From Malus domestica (lineage: Eukaryota; Streptophyta; Magnoliopsida; Rosales; Rosaceae), in NCBI RefSeq assembly GCF_042453785.1, contig NC_091673.1:503501-567500 (forward strand): 64,000 nt of DNA. The letters are read 5' to 3'. This document shows positions 46,576-58,900 of the stretch, one piece after another (position 1 is the first letter of the stretch; each line of letters begins with the position of its first letter). The position numbers and the translations under genes were made by a program. Under the pieces are notes generated by a model. The model was not told the origin of the DNA. It searched no databases and saw nothing but the letters and a program-made list of their open reading frames with translations.

Positions 46576-49500
46576 TCAAATGCTCAAGTGTTCTTCCCTT
46601 GGCAGGCTCTGAACGGTACCCGACCATCTCCCCGGCGAGTGATCACTGCTGTTGGAAGACACGTGACCCTCCGCCCTAGCATCCCTTATCATCCTTAGAA
46701 CATCTCTCATCGCTGGTCGGTTCTCCGGTGAAAGCGCAACACAAGCCATTGCTATGTTAAGAAGTGCCTGCAGCTTCTCCTCTGATGCGTCATTCCCCGA
46801 GGCAGGGTCATCCCCTGACTCTATCTCTTCTTCGCGCACTGAGCGGACCCATCTAGGGATGTCCGAACCATGTTCCTGAACAAGGTCTTGGAAGGGAGTC
46901 TTTCCGGTTAGGAGCTCCAGGAGGAGGACGCCAAAGCTGTACACATCGGCTGGTTGGGTGGACGGTCTTCTGATGTCGCGGCATTCTGGTGCTCTATAAA
47001 AGAGAGTGGTTGCGCTAGGTTCTTCGAGTGAATTCGGATCTCGGAATAACGTGAGACCATAATCCGTCAAGCAGGATTCAAAATCGGAACCTAACAAGAC
47101 GTTTGAGGATTTCAAGTTTCCATGAGTTAAGCCGGGGTTCTGGTGGATATAAACAACACCACTCGCCAAGTCCTCAGCTATTTTAAGACATGACGTCCAG
47201 TGAAGCGGCTTCCCGCCTCCTGAAGTTCTTGAACCTGTAAAACAGTTGGAGTATTTCACCACTACAACTAGTCTAAAGAAACATTCAAGAAAACTTGTTG
47301 AACAAGCGACAAAAGCCAACTAAAAGCCAAGTATTTAATGAAATGAACTAGATTAGCGAAGGTACAATGCACACAGTTATGTGACGACGCGACGAGAGAG
47401 ATAGACAGAAAGCGATATATCTCCAGCTACACGGTTGAATCTCTCCAAATAATATGATCAAATGTGCAACGTGCAGACACGATAACCAGAGAATTTGAGC
47501 CAGTGAGACGTCACTAACATGCTGAGGTCACTCATACTCAAAATTGAAAGGTTGATTAGCAGGCCATCTCCTTTCCAAAGATTGAAATTTATTATTGTAT
47601 AATTGAGTTCAATTATTAATTACCCTCTGAAATCTTGTCTTTATTTACCTAAATCTCTTGGAGAATGATGAACTGTGCAGAAAGACTGACAATGACTCAT
47701 GCCACACTAAATCAACATTTTTTTCCTCAGAATATTGGCCTCATGAAAAAGAGATAAATTCAAACTTAAATGCAGGAAAGTAGTCGACGAGCAATAACAT
47801 GCATTAAGAAAATATATATAGAGCTTACATGAAATTTAGTCATTGATGATCGCATAAAAAGGCGACCTCAAACCAACAAGGCTTTCTGCTTTGTAAGGGC
47901 TAAATGGAACGTATATCGTATGCAACCTTATTAGTTTACAAAGAAGTTTTTTTTCACAACTCTCAAACCCATAATTTTTTTGTCACAAAAGAGTAATCTT
48001 TCTGTTAATCATTCAGTGATGATCACAGGAATGATGAAATCCTAGCTATGAGATCTAAGAGGACATTCCCAAATCAGGCTGTAGACTTGTGTGTGGGGTC
48101 CAACCCCAATTCAAGGAGTTGAATTTGTTTTAAAAACCCAGCCAGCCTCCTCACGTTTCATAGAAATGGAAAGGGATGAAATTTCCTCCATCAGAAAGAA
48201 CACACAAGCACCAAATTTATTAGGTTCATGAATACGTCATGTTTATAGGATGGCCAACATGGCTTCCAGCCCAGAAACCTGCATGGGGTGGACCCTACAG
48301 GCGCCTACAGATGTAGGTGACCCCACACCACTAATTCATCATGCTTTCACTGGATCAACATGGCAAATCCAACATGACCCACCGTTAAATCAATAATCAA
48401 TGACCTCTAAAAATCATTAGTTAGAAAGTTTACATCACTAAATATGTCTAGTTAGAAAGCTTGTATGATAATGATAAAGATGCTTACGTAGGGTTTTCCG
48501 ACTAAGGCAACTTTACATGGAATAAGTCTTATATTTTATGAAAAATGTTGTACAAATAAAGTGGTTAGACAATTCTAATTTTTCTTGTAATTTAGTCACA
48601 CCCGACCCCACATGAAACACAAGCTACTTGGAAAATTTATGATGTTAACCAGAAGTTAATCTCAAACTTTGGTACGGAAAACTTTACAAGCTAAACACAA
48701 CCATAGTGATTATTAAACGAAAAAAATAAATAAAAAAGCAGGTGAATAAGGGGAGTAGATGAGATGAGAGGACCGACAAGACATACCATGAATAAGTGAA
48801 AAGAGGCTGCCATTGGGGAAATAATCGTATACGAGCAGGCGTTCCTCCTTGGCCTGGAAGTAGGCCCTCAGTGGGACCAAGTGTGGGTGCCTCAGCTTCC
48901 CTAGCAAGTCCACGTGTCTCCTAAACTCGTCCATCCTCGGGTACCTCGAGTCCTTCAGCCGCTTCACCGTCACGATAAACCCGGACTCCATCACCGCCTT
49001 GTACGTACTTCCCATTGTGCCCCTCCCCAGCGTCTCCGCCGACGCCTTGAGCAAATCCTCCAGACGGTAACCCATCTGCTGATCCCCTGCTCCGCAGAAC
49101 ACCAAACTCCCCAACCCCTCACCTTCCCACGAAAACCCACCATTATTACCTCCCTTGCCACTGGGCCCCTCCCCTGATCCTCCTCTCTCTGTTGCCAGCT
49201 CAGCACCCCCAACAACCCCGCCTTTGCTCCTCCTCGCCTCCCCGCCACCGCCGCGACTCCTCCGGCACACCATCCACAGCAGAACCGAGCAGATTACGAC
49301 CACCACGAACCCGCCCACGCTCCCTGCGATTATCTTAATCAGTTTCCCGCGCTTTGACTTTGACTTTGGACCCGGTTGACTGGTGGGACTGATCGACGGC
49401 GGAAACCCGATAATGCCCGCGCACGGTTTGTCAATTTGTTCCCCGCAGACATCGACGTTCCCCGAAAAAGACGAGGCATTGAACAGAATCAGAGTTGGGG

Positions 49501-50104
49501 TCACCGGAATTTCTCCGGATAGCTGGTTATTCGACACGTTGAAGAACCGGAGGGAGGTCTGGTTGAGCGGTGGAATGGGACCGGTGAACCTGTTGTCCTG
49601 CAAGTACAGGACGTAGAGGCGGCGGAGCCTGAGCAGCGACATTGGGATTTCGCCGGAGATTTTGTTTCCAGCGAGGACGACGACTTTGAGGCGGTGGAGG
49701 TCAGAAATGGAAGAGGGGAAAACGCCGGAGAAGTTGTTGTCGTTTAGGAAGAGGGATTTGAGGTTGAGGAGGCCGGAGAGGTCGGGGATTTGGCCGGAGA
49801 GGGAGTTGCCTTTGAAGCTGAGGACTCGGAGCTGGTCGAGCCGGTTCAAGATCTTGTGATCCAGAACCCCCGTCAGGTTCGAATATTCCAGCACAAGCTT
49901 CGTGACTCTGCCTCTCAGGCAGTCCTTCACGCCTTCCCACTCGCACACATTGCTTCCCTGCCGCCATGGCAGCACGTTTTGAGGGTCGATTGTAGATTTC
50001 AGAGATAACAGAGTCTCCGCGTCTCCTGCTTCTGCCGAACCCAGAAAACCCCAGAACAGCAATGGCAGCAATAAGAAAAAGATTCGACCTTTTTGAGAAA
50101 CCAT
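46576..50104 (-). CDS. LRR receptor-like pseudokinase (LRR-III type, At1g60630-like)
   Basis: Two exons (50104-48787, 47234-46576) join in phase to 658 aa; the intron is 1.55 kb. A signal peptide (about 1-26), an LRR N-terminal cap, and about five leucine-rich repeats ([32 protein letters not shown]) come first, then a Ser/Pro/Lys-rich stalk. A transmembrane helix ([20 protein letters not shown]) and a kinase-like domain follow. Lys of VAVK-type position is kept (IVTVKRLK), but the catalytic loop reads THGNLKSSN instead of HRDLKxxN and the metal-binding motif is DYG, so phosphotransfer is doubtful. This is normal for the LRR-III subfamily, which acts through partner kinases at the plasma membrane. 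The domain order and length fit inactive receptor kinases such as At1g60630; the ligand is unknown. Antisense frames across exon 1 are shadows of its GC-rich code. Confidence 0.9.
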
Positions 50105-51008
50105 TTTTAAAAATCTGCGGATTGGATCGATTTTTCAGACCGCCAACATCTCAAAAATGCAATCTTTGAACTTGGATTTTGCTGATTGAGAAAACCCAAC
50201 TGGGAAATCAGAATCTGAAATGTGTGTATATATATGGAACCTTTTGAGTTTTGAATCTCGAAAGCGAAAAGGTTTTGAACTTTTTTTGGTTCACTTTCCT
50301 TTCTCAGTCTCTGCCCAATCGCTTTCCATATCTTCAAGATCTAGCACCACCTCCCCAAATTTGAGTGAGCCATTTTTACTATGCATGCAGCGATAGCATT
50401 AGAAGCAGAAGCTTCGTTCTTTGACTCGATCGATCACTGTGCTGATGCTGCAACTGTACCATTGATTGATTCGACAGCTTGAAACAAAAAACAACGGCTT
50501 TTGCTTTTCTGCTTCTAAAAAAAAAGCACTTCTAATTTACTCTACTCCCAGCTGCGGAGGAGGGGAGCATTTAAGGTGCAAAAAGCCCATTGGCGAGCTC
50601 TATGTACTGAGCAATGGGGAGACACCAAAACAGTGGGGCTTGGCAACACGACATCGTTTCCCGGACATTTACTTGTAATTGTAATTTTATTACAGCGTAA
50701 GCTTCACGTGAAGGAAGCTCAGAACTCCGCTTCTCTCTATGATTTGTATATTCTTAATCTGCAGGCACTATTAAACCCAATAATTATAACTAAATAAATA
50801 ATATTTTCTAAATTTATGTTTGTTTTTTACTTTCTCTTGGGCGGCTCAAAGGCTCAGACTTTTTTTACCGGAGAGTGGTGAAACCTCAAAAGGGAAAGGG
50901 ATCCAAAATTTACTCACCCCCGAGTTTTCGATTTCATCAATTTTCAACAGCTAGCTACCCTCTCTGAAATTAACAAGCGTCCGAAAAACTTAGATAAAAA
51001 AAGAGAAA

Positions 51009-51161
51009 ATGGAGTTTTAACGAAAAGTTCGTGATACTGTTCATTTTAATGAAAAATTATATTTTTATACGAAAAAATCAATCATAGTACTATTCATTTT
51101 AACCTTTATTTTGTCTTTATCGTTAAAACTCAAAGTTTTAAAACCATTTTTATCAGTTTTT
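51009..51161. mobile_element. MITE, TTTTCGTTAAAG family, copy 2 (reverse)
   Basis: Reverse-complement relative to the copy at 43427-43580: AGTTTTAACGAAAAGTTC at its start and GTTAAAACTCAAAGTTTTAA near its end. Confidence 0.6.
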
Positions 51162-51270
51162 AAAAAAAAAAAGAATATTGAAGTTGTGAAGGGTTTGAGT
51201 GAGTCGACCCAGATAAATGCTAAAACTTGAAAAGGAAAATTATACATAAAAAAAATCTGGAAAAAAAAGA

Positions 51271-51411
51271 AAAATAATGAAAAATGTTTGAAAACTTTGA
51301 GTTTTAACACAAAATAAATGGTAAAGTAAATAATACTAAGATTAACTTTTTAAAATAAAAATATGATTTTTTGTTAAAATCAACAATCCTAAAAGTTTTC
51401 ATTAAAGTTCT
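51271..51411. mobile_element. MITE, TTTTCGTTAAAG family, copy 3 (forward)
   Basis: Reads TTTGAAAACTTTGAGTTTTA through TTTTCATTAAAGTTCTC. More diverged than copy 1. It lies 110 bp from copy 2 in the opposite orientation, so the pair forms a large interrupted hairpin. Confidence 0.55.
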
Positions 51412-51734
51412 CATAAAAAAAAAATTGCACATTAAATTAGCGCTTGAAAACTCGATACTTGAAAAAGAAAACTCTTGAGAACAATATTTTAACTGGGCAA
51501 CCAGGTGAAATAATTGAAACCTCGAGACATTCTTTTGTCGCCGATTAATCACATAGTAAGTATTAATGGGCGAATGATTTATTTTTTAAACGCCTAATAA
51601 GTATTTATTAAGCTAGGGATGCTATTAAAACAAGGTCTTAATTGCCTCCTCGTAGTCCATGCTAGGCCACAAGGGGTTGAACTTATTGGACTACCAGACA
51701 CCTTACTCCATCATTGCGAACTTATCCATAAAAA

Positions 51735-51904
51735 GAGAAATTTTTCCTTGTAACCGAAACATAAAAGATACACTACGTGCTTTTATATGAATAGTGAGAA
51801 ATTGTATTTTTTAAGTTATTAATTTTTTAACACACATATCTTACAATTTGTATAGTAACACATGATGTACTATCTCGTATTCCGATCACACTGAAAAATC
51901 TCTT
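51735..51904. mobile_element. Palindromic MITE, family with 9-bp duplications, copy C
   Basis: 170 bp starting GAGAAATTTTTCCTTG and ending CACTGAAAAATCTCTT. Flanks CCATAAAAA (51726-51734) and CCCTAAAAA (51905-51913) match at 8 of 9 positions. Same family as 27787-27957 and 31969-32137. Confidence 0.75.
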
Positions 51905-52772
51905 CCCTAAAAAAGCTTACAAGGTGTTTCAAACCAATAGATACATAAATTTTCTAAATTATTTGTCTAATATGTCACGGTAACAGAGAGGTAAGTCTCT
52001 TTCCTCATTACTCGTGTACAATCATTGGTATATTACACGTGACAAAAAGCTGGAACAAGTAATTGAGCTCACGTTATATATCCGGCCCAACAAGAAATGA
52101 GGAGAGAGGGTTGAGCTGATCACGTTATTTCACCGCCACTTGGTATTCGGCTCCAACAACTCATGCCAACTGGCTTTGAATCGATCAATACGGTGGTTGA
52201 CGGTGGTCGTGGCCTGACGACACACCCGCGTACGTTGCCGGAGATCTAGGAGGGCCCAAAAGATATCAAATCTCATGCACACAAGCAATCAGCAACTAGT
52301 ATCCAGCTTTTATTTGGGACAAGTATAATAATACATTGGTTTGAAAATACTTATATAAACAAATGGTTAGAAAATCAAAATCAAAGTCATATCAGGAGAA
52401 AGATTTATAAGAAACGAGCTCCCCATCATTGTGACGTCTTGATTCAATATCATGTGGCTGGCAATGAATTCGTTTCAGATATGTCTCAGATACGTCGCTA
52501 TTATAAGAAAAAAGATAAAACCTGAAATGGATTTTGAATGGATGCACATTGGGACCAAGGTACCAAACAAGCCTTTATATCCCCTTACTACGATGTTACA
52601 AACAAAATGCACATAACCATGCGTAAATATATGAAGAAAACTTCGCCATACAAAGAATTATGAAGACAGAAAGTTCTGCCTTGATGCCTTAAACCATGCG
52701 TGCCTGCAATTCCCATCTGTGTCATAACCCCATGAAACAGAATTTAGAGCAAGAGAGAAGAGAAACGGAAGC

Positions 52773-55184
52773 TCAAGCAGCCTGCAATTGGCGGCGCCGA
52801 GCTGCAGCTTTATCAAGTGCCTTCAATCTATTAGCTTCCATTCGCGTTTTCTGTTCATCTGTCATCTGATTTTCACTGGATTCCCTAGCTTCATTATTTT
52901 GAACTTGATTGGTTATTTCTTTCTGGAAACTATCTGCTGCAGATATACTAGCACTAGCAGCAACCATCTCACCATGGAACGTCTCAGACGGTTCCTACAA
53001 TTAGCAAAGCAAAGGACATCAAGCTCTACTAATTAACAAACGGAGCTTTAATCCGAACACCAAGAAATAAACTAGATTGAACAAAATTGCACATACTTGA
53101 GTAGCTTTCTCATAGATTTCATGAAGCATCTCTTCCTGCATATCATCCACATCATGGTTCCCTGAAGACGAACCCCCCTGGTGATCACTTGGTCCCTCAG
53201 GGTTCAAAGTTTCTGCAGGAATATAACAAGATCAGAATTCAAAATGGAAACATAAAAGACGATGGTTTTTCCAAATCAACTATTTCAAATGCCACGATGA
53301 ATAAGATTATATTGTCTTATCCTACATTTTATAGACACTTCAAGCACAAGCATGGTACAATGCGAAAAACCACAACAAATCATTCATCAAATGAGAATGT
53401 TGGAATGTTGTCAAAGATTGTCCCACAAACTTATGTCAACTGGTCCAGACGTTGTCATGCACGGCATCCCTCTACACAGTTCGTCAGAAGCAGACCCGGC
53501 CGAATAGGAAGGCAACACATTTGAAGAGCAGGAAGGGACGCCTGAAGCAGTACCGGAGCCGACTCATTGGTCCCTAAGGCCTCAAGGTAAAAAGGTGGTA
53601 AAGAAAAAAGGAAGTTCTTCCAAGAATGACTATACAAAATATATGGACGAACTTGCTCGCCAAGGTGAACTGAGCATGGCACGGGAAGCAGCTAGAGATG
53701 AGGCAAAAGCTATGACTATACAAGCAATCTTAGCAGCTACTAAGAGACGTGATGTGGCTAATGAGAGACAAAGAGAAATACTTAATTGAGAATGGAGATG
53801 CTTAGAGAAGAAAGGAAGAACTCCCTACTTGATTATTAAAACTAAGTAACATAAAATCAATGCAAGTAGATTTCCACTTATCAATATTATTCTCACCCAC
53901 TAATCTCTGGTAGTCCGGTGCAGTGATGTTTCTCTCCTCAACATTGCTCATATTCCACTCAGCAGCCAATCCTTTATCCTAACATCATATCCCTAATCGA
54001 GTTATTACCTAAACGTCTGAGGATCCCATTTTCAATCTTCTTACAGGTCTTCTGTTAATTACTTACAGTAATTGCAGCACTCAGTCCTTCCAATTAATAC
54101 CAAACAACTCTGGCAATAGGCACTCAAGATATTGTACAAATGATAATATGCCAGCAACTCTAAAAATGTATCTCATCACATGATAAATTAGAACAATTAT
54201 ACAAAAATGACGGAGCATAATACCCTGTTGATCATTTGGAATGCCTTCCTCGACTGGTGGTTCGCGCAACTTTGTTGGGTCTCCTCCACTTGCAACTCTT
54301 TCTCTCAATTCCCTCAGCGTCATCTGCTCAAAAGTGCAGATTAAGAATTAAGCTTTGAGGGAGACTCCAAAGACATTCAAAATAAAAAAGTGAGATATCA
54401 TCAGTACCTTTACTCGTCTGGTAGCGGCAACTTGTTCGACCTTATGAACAAACTGATCAAATGAGTAATACGGGAGCAAACGCGAATGCCATTGTGTGTA
54501 CAACCCAATTAGATTTCCCAAATCTCTAACCTGCAAAAATCGCCCAAAGAAAAATGGCACTTTCACATTTTTCCTCAGTAGTATCACACTTTCGAGAAAA
54601 TCGCTTCAAACCCAATAATTTAGAAAAGAACCGATACAGACTTTGTAAGGGAAGAAGTACACCATAGAAATTTCACAATTAAGAATCAATTAAAGCAACA
54701 CGTCTGGATAACTGAAGGGTTTTCTTCTCTAATCGAGCTCTAATTTATAATTATCGAGTTACTTTTTACTAATTTACTGAAAAAATTAACAACTATTATG
54801 AATGTTCTTGCACAAAGGAAAAGAAACAAGAGCAGAAGTGAGATATCGGACCTCGTGTCCGCGGCCGCGGTACTTGAAGGCGCGAGGGAAGTGGCGGAGG
54901 ACGTAGCCGAGGCCGTCATCTGAGAGAAGCAGCTCCGGAGTCAGCTTCGGCCGAGTCTTCGGAACCGACACCTTCTTAACCTTCCCTCCGATCCCAGTAC
55001 CAGCACCGCTTTTGAAAGGATATGAAGAGGAATTGGGATTGGTAGGATTAGGGTTAGGATTGGGATTGGGATCGGGATCGGCGTTAGAATTGGGTGTAGG
55101 GGTGGAGGAGGAGGGGCAGTCACGTGACCAGTGGCCTGGTCGGCCGCACTTGTAGCAGCCGGTTGCTGCTGGTGCCTTGTCCAT
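52773..55184 (-). CDS. TIPIN: TIPIN/Swi3/Csm3-type replication-fork protein with CCHC zinc knuckle
   Basis: Five exons (55184-54852, 54530-54408, 54323-54224, 53212-53097, 52994-52773) join in phase to 297 aa. Residues 10-23 form a zinc knuckle, C-x2-C-x4-H-x4-C (Cys10, Cys13, His18, Cys23). A low-complexity Pro-Asn run (about 36-50) follows, then the Swi3 domain (about 75-165): RPKLTPELLLSDDGLGYVLR, LGNLIGLYTQWHSRLLPYYS, TLRELRERVASG. The C-terminus is charged and helical (TRMEANRLKALDKAAARRRQ). In other eukaryotes TIPIN pairs with TIMELESS at replication forks and supports checkpoint signalling and cohesion; plant homologs typically add the zinc knuckle. Intron 3 (1 kb) hosts a fragment of a transposon-related gene (53380-53830). 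Confidence 0.9.
53380..53830 (+). pseudogene. Fragment of a NAM-associated-domain gene of DNA-transposon type, in an intron
   Basis: On the strand opposite the TIPIN gene, within its intron 3, the frame 53595-53786 reads KNDYTKYMDELARQGELSMA and REAARDEAKAMTIQAILAAT, ending at a stop after QREILN. This resembles the C-terminal part of plant NAM-associated-domain proteins, which are often encoded as the second gene of PIF/Harbinger-type elements. The preceding sequence (about 53520-53594) continues the similarity (THWSLRPQGKKVVKKK) in the same frame, with stops further upstream. No terminal repeats were identified, so the element itself is not delimited. The similarity is recalled, not computed. 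Confidence 0.5.
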
Positions 55185-55906
55185 TTTCTTGTTCGGATTT
55201 TGCTTTCTGAATCCGACGAGTGGATCGTGATCTTTTGGTATTTTATTTCATTTTCTGGATTTATTTTTTATTTTTAGATTTCTTGGCGGGAAGAATTGGA
55301 GGGAATTAAAAAAGGCCATTTAATATATTTTAAATGGGCTCTGACTGTGGAAGCTAAGGCCCAAAATTCCCAAGGGGGTATGTCACACATCTCAAATTAC
55401 TTATGTTATACTCTTTTAATGTTTTAATATTTTTTTTTATCAAGTGTTACTTCTCTTCTCCAATGCCATCAAACGAACCCAGAACATCCTTGTAAAATGC
55501 AGGCCTGAAATTCGTCTCCAATCATTGAGTCACCATATCGTGGTTGTTGTGTGACATGTTTGAAGGCATTATTTCATAATCATTCACCATTTGGCATTGC
55601 TAATTATATAAAAAAAAAAACTAGATTTTCATTGCATCCCAAAAAACTCAACTCATAACACAGGAAGAAATTTACAAGGGAAATCTCGTCACATACTTCA
55701 ATTCCTTTCTCCCTCTCCTCCCTCTCTCTCTCTCTTTCAATTTCTTCACAACGAATTCAAATCAACAAATCCTCTAATTCTTTTCTCAAAAATGAGGTAT
55801 TATATACAATAATACTTCCCTTGCCAATGCAAGTATCTATATGTGTATGCGTCACCTGTGATAAGTTTCAGTTTTCAAACAACGGCACCTAACGGGTTTT
55901 CGAGGT
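55185..55906. other. Spacer: TIPIN promoter and 3' flank of the glutaredoxin-DUF547 gene
   Basis: Short upstream region of the TIPIN gene followed by the downstream region of the next gene; both genes are on the minus strand. A CT-rich run lies at about 55710-55740. Nothing else was seen. Confidence 0.5.
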
Positions 55907-58900
55907 TCAAGAGTTCATGGACCAATCGTAGTTCTGGTAAACGATACTTACATGCCCTCCGTCACCCAAAAGATGTGTCAAAAGACCGGCTCTGGTTGCA
56001 TCCAAGTATATCAGGATCCACTTTAGAATTTCCTTTTCTTGTCCAAAGTCACCATTGAACCTGCACAAACGCGCGCGCACACACAATATTTGTTTCTCTT
56101 CAGCATTGTCTAACCATGACGGTTGCTTTTAGAACAGCTAATGAAGGTTTAATAGTGACTTAATCACTCACCATTTAATAATTTGGGTGAGGTGCACGGT
56201 CCTCTTCTCCAAGTTCACTTCCATTCCACCGCTCTTAAAGAACTCTCTAGCTGCAAATCTCAATTCAGCTTCAACTCCTTGGGGTGAGAAAAATCTTACC
56301 GTTGGGCTTGACCTTGTCCCGTTGCAGAGTCCGAAGTGAATTAATGGATTCACACTAGCACAGGCAAGCTGTATTATATTGGACGAAATGAAACTCAGTA
56401 ATCTTTTCAGACAATGAGAAAGTTACTCAAACAAAATAACAAGTATGTATGACTAAAATGCAAGTGGAGGAAACTTTTATCCAGAACTGTTCTATCGTCC
56501 AATGATTAGGGAAGGGAGAAGGCAGAAGAATCAGAGATTAATAAAAATGTTCACCTCTGTACGCTTGTCTCCAGCTCCAAGGGGCTTGACCAAGGAATAA
56601 GGAGGTCTGCGGTTGTTTCTGAGGATCCCATTTTCGATGGTGCTGAGGGAATAAGGATGGCCACCGACCAAATATTGGAAGTCGGAAAAGAAGGATCTCC
56701 TTTCGATTACTCCTTGTGGACGTCCTATCCTGATAACCGCATGGATGACCATGGCATTGTAGAGGTTCAAAAAGAAGGCTAGCCTCTCATCCTTTGAGAG
56801 TTCAAAAAGGTTTACTCGGTGTAGTTCTTGAACCAAATTTATGTACCTGCATTGAAGAGAAGAAGGGATTTACTTAAAACAAAGTTCCATAACTTGCAAT
56901 GCAGATTAAGATCGGCATCAATGTATCACTAATTTGATACAATTTTCTGTAAAGTAAACTAGTAAATTGGTGAAATTGATGCCAATCAAAGTATTTCGTT
57001 CAAAGAGGAAGCCACTTCATCATATTTCAATTCTCAGGAATATGCAATGTAAAGCAAGAAACAGCAAATTGGTGAAACTTTCGGCATATAAATGCTTATC
57101 TAATTGAGTGAAAGTGCTAACTGCAATGTTGACTGATCCTACCTTCTGAACTCCTCACTGTTGCTAATGCCGATGTAATCAAGATGGCGCCGGTCATCTG
57201 AGGCATAGGACTCGAGTATGGCAGACATGATCTTGGTGAGCCTTTGGCCAACTTTCGCTGCAGGCTTTGGTTCACAATCATTTATGGATCCCCGGAAATT
57301 AAAGCATTTGGGAATTAATGGTTCGTGCTCAAGGAAACGATAAAAATGGTTTCCATCCTCGAAATCATTTTCCCTACACAAACACAAAAGGGTTATTATG
57401 GATGAAACTATGCCAGTTTCTTTAGTTTTCAGTTGGTTCGACAGGTATTTTCTTACCCAAAGACATGATGAATGAAGTGCTTCCTGGCAAGCTGCCTTCC
57501 AATCTCAACTGCCTGTGTATGTTGTTATATACAAATAATTAACATCCACACTCGACAGACAAACTTTTGTTTTGTTGTTTTAAAACATCTGTGTAATGCT
57601 CACGTGTAATCTAAAATTTGGACCGAAAGGGCTCTGGTTCATTAGTTAAATTTGACCAACCAAAATGCAAAATTAACAGAATTTCAACAAAATACAGTTA
57701 GAAAATGGGACTAATTAATAATTATTATACGTCATAATTGAAACAAGAGTGCTGAGAACTCGGTCCAATTCCTATCAATTTATGAAACAAGGTCGGCAGA
57801 CGCAACGTTTGAAATTCCTCCATACCCAAAATGTGGAAAAAGGACTTGGGGGCCATGTCAAAAACGTTACGCGTTTACTCTTTTCATAAATCATGGCATG
57901 AGTTATGCATTCCCTGGGGGTGGGAAGGAGCCAAATATCTGACTGAAGTTTGTAATGCGTGATTTGACATCTAATGGGACCCCTTCAAAGTTCAAACATA
58001 TCTTGATGGCTAAACCAGGTCCAACACAACCTTTCTTGTTTTCTAAGGAATCATTTCAAGGAGGACTTGTACGGGTCGTTACACATTATGTGCTAATAAT
58101 ACAAAAATGTGTATTGATTTTTCTTCATGTATTCTTGTATTATAGACGCATAATGCTATCGTAACTGTGTACCCTTATACAAGTAGCTCTCTAGCCGTTG
58201 GTTACAAAACCAGTCACACAAAAAGGCATATAGAACTTCATCAAAAACATGGTCCACCAGCACTCAACTACTTGTCCTTCCACAATTTATGACCTAATTT
58301 TCCACTACTATCTCACTCAAAAAAATTCTAAGCTGCAACTGAAATTTATTCTCACATTAATATATTTTTTATCACGTGAATTTGAAACACAAAAATTGCT
58401 CTTACATAGGTAAAATTGAATGCAAAGGAAAGAGCGTCAGAAAAATAAACTCAAAGAGAGTGGACCTAGTGAAAAGCTCCTTATAATAATGATATTGTGG
58501 ATGCCATAATTGTCTTCAATGAATCTAACATGTGATGCAAGCTTTTCATTCAAATTAGTCTAAAAATTACTAAATTCAATGATAAATGTAGCTACAAACT
58601 AAGCATTAAAATGTACGAAGTAGGTTTGTATCGGTAACCCATATTATTCTTGTGCAAATAGAATAATAATTGGTTTTAAATTTAATTAATTAATGATTTT
58701 TATAGTAATTTTGTATTTATTAAGTTTAATGTAATCATACTCCACCGCCATGGTCGTCATTATTAATGTTAGCTATGGAAGTGAGAAAGACGCCAAAGCA
58801 AAGTAGGAGAAGATGACAAAATTATTACTAGTTAAACTATTACATTAATTAATGTGTTTATTTTTTATTAGCAACACATTGCAAAATTTAAAGATCTAAA

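Larger units (their letters stand above)
50105..52772. other. Promoter of the pseudokinase gene, then MITE-rich spacer
   Basis: The first ~250 bp are leader and promoter; a TATATATATGG stretch lies at 50226-50236. After that come two MITEs of one family in inverted order (51009-51411) and one of another family (51735-51904). No gene was seen. Confidence 0.5.

Noticed and set aside
48914-50008. Several + strand frames across the LRR gene
   Set aside because: They are antisense to a GC-rich coding exon with clear signal peptide, LRR and kinase-like motifs.
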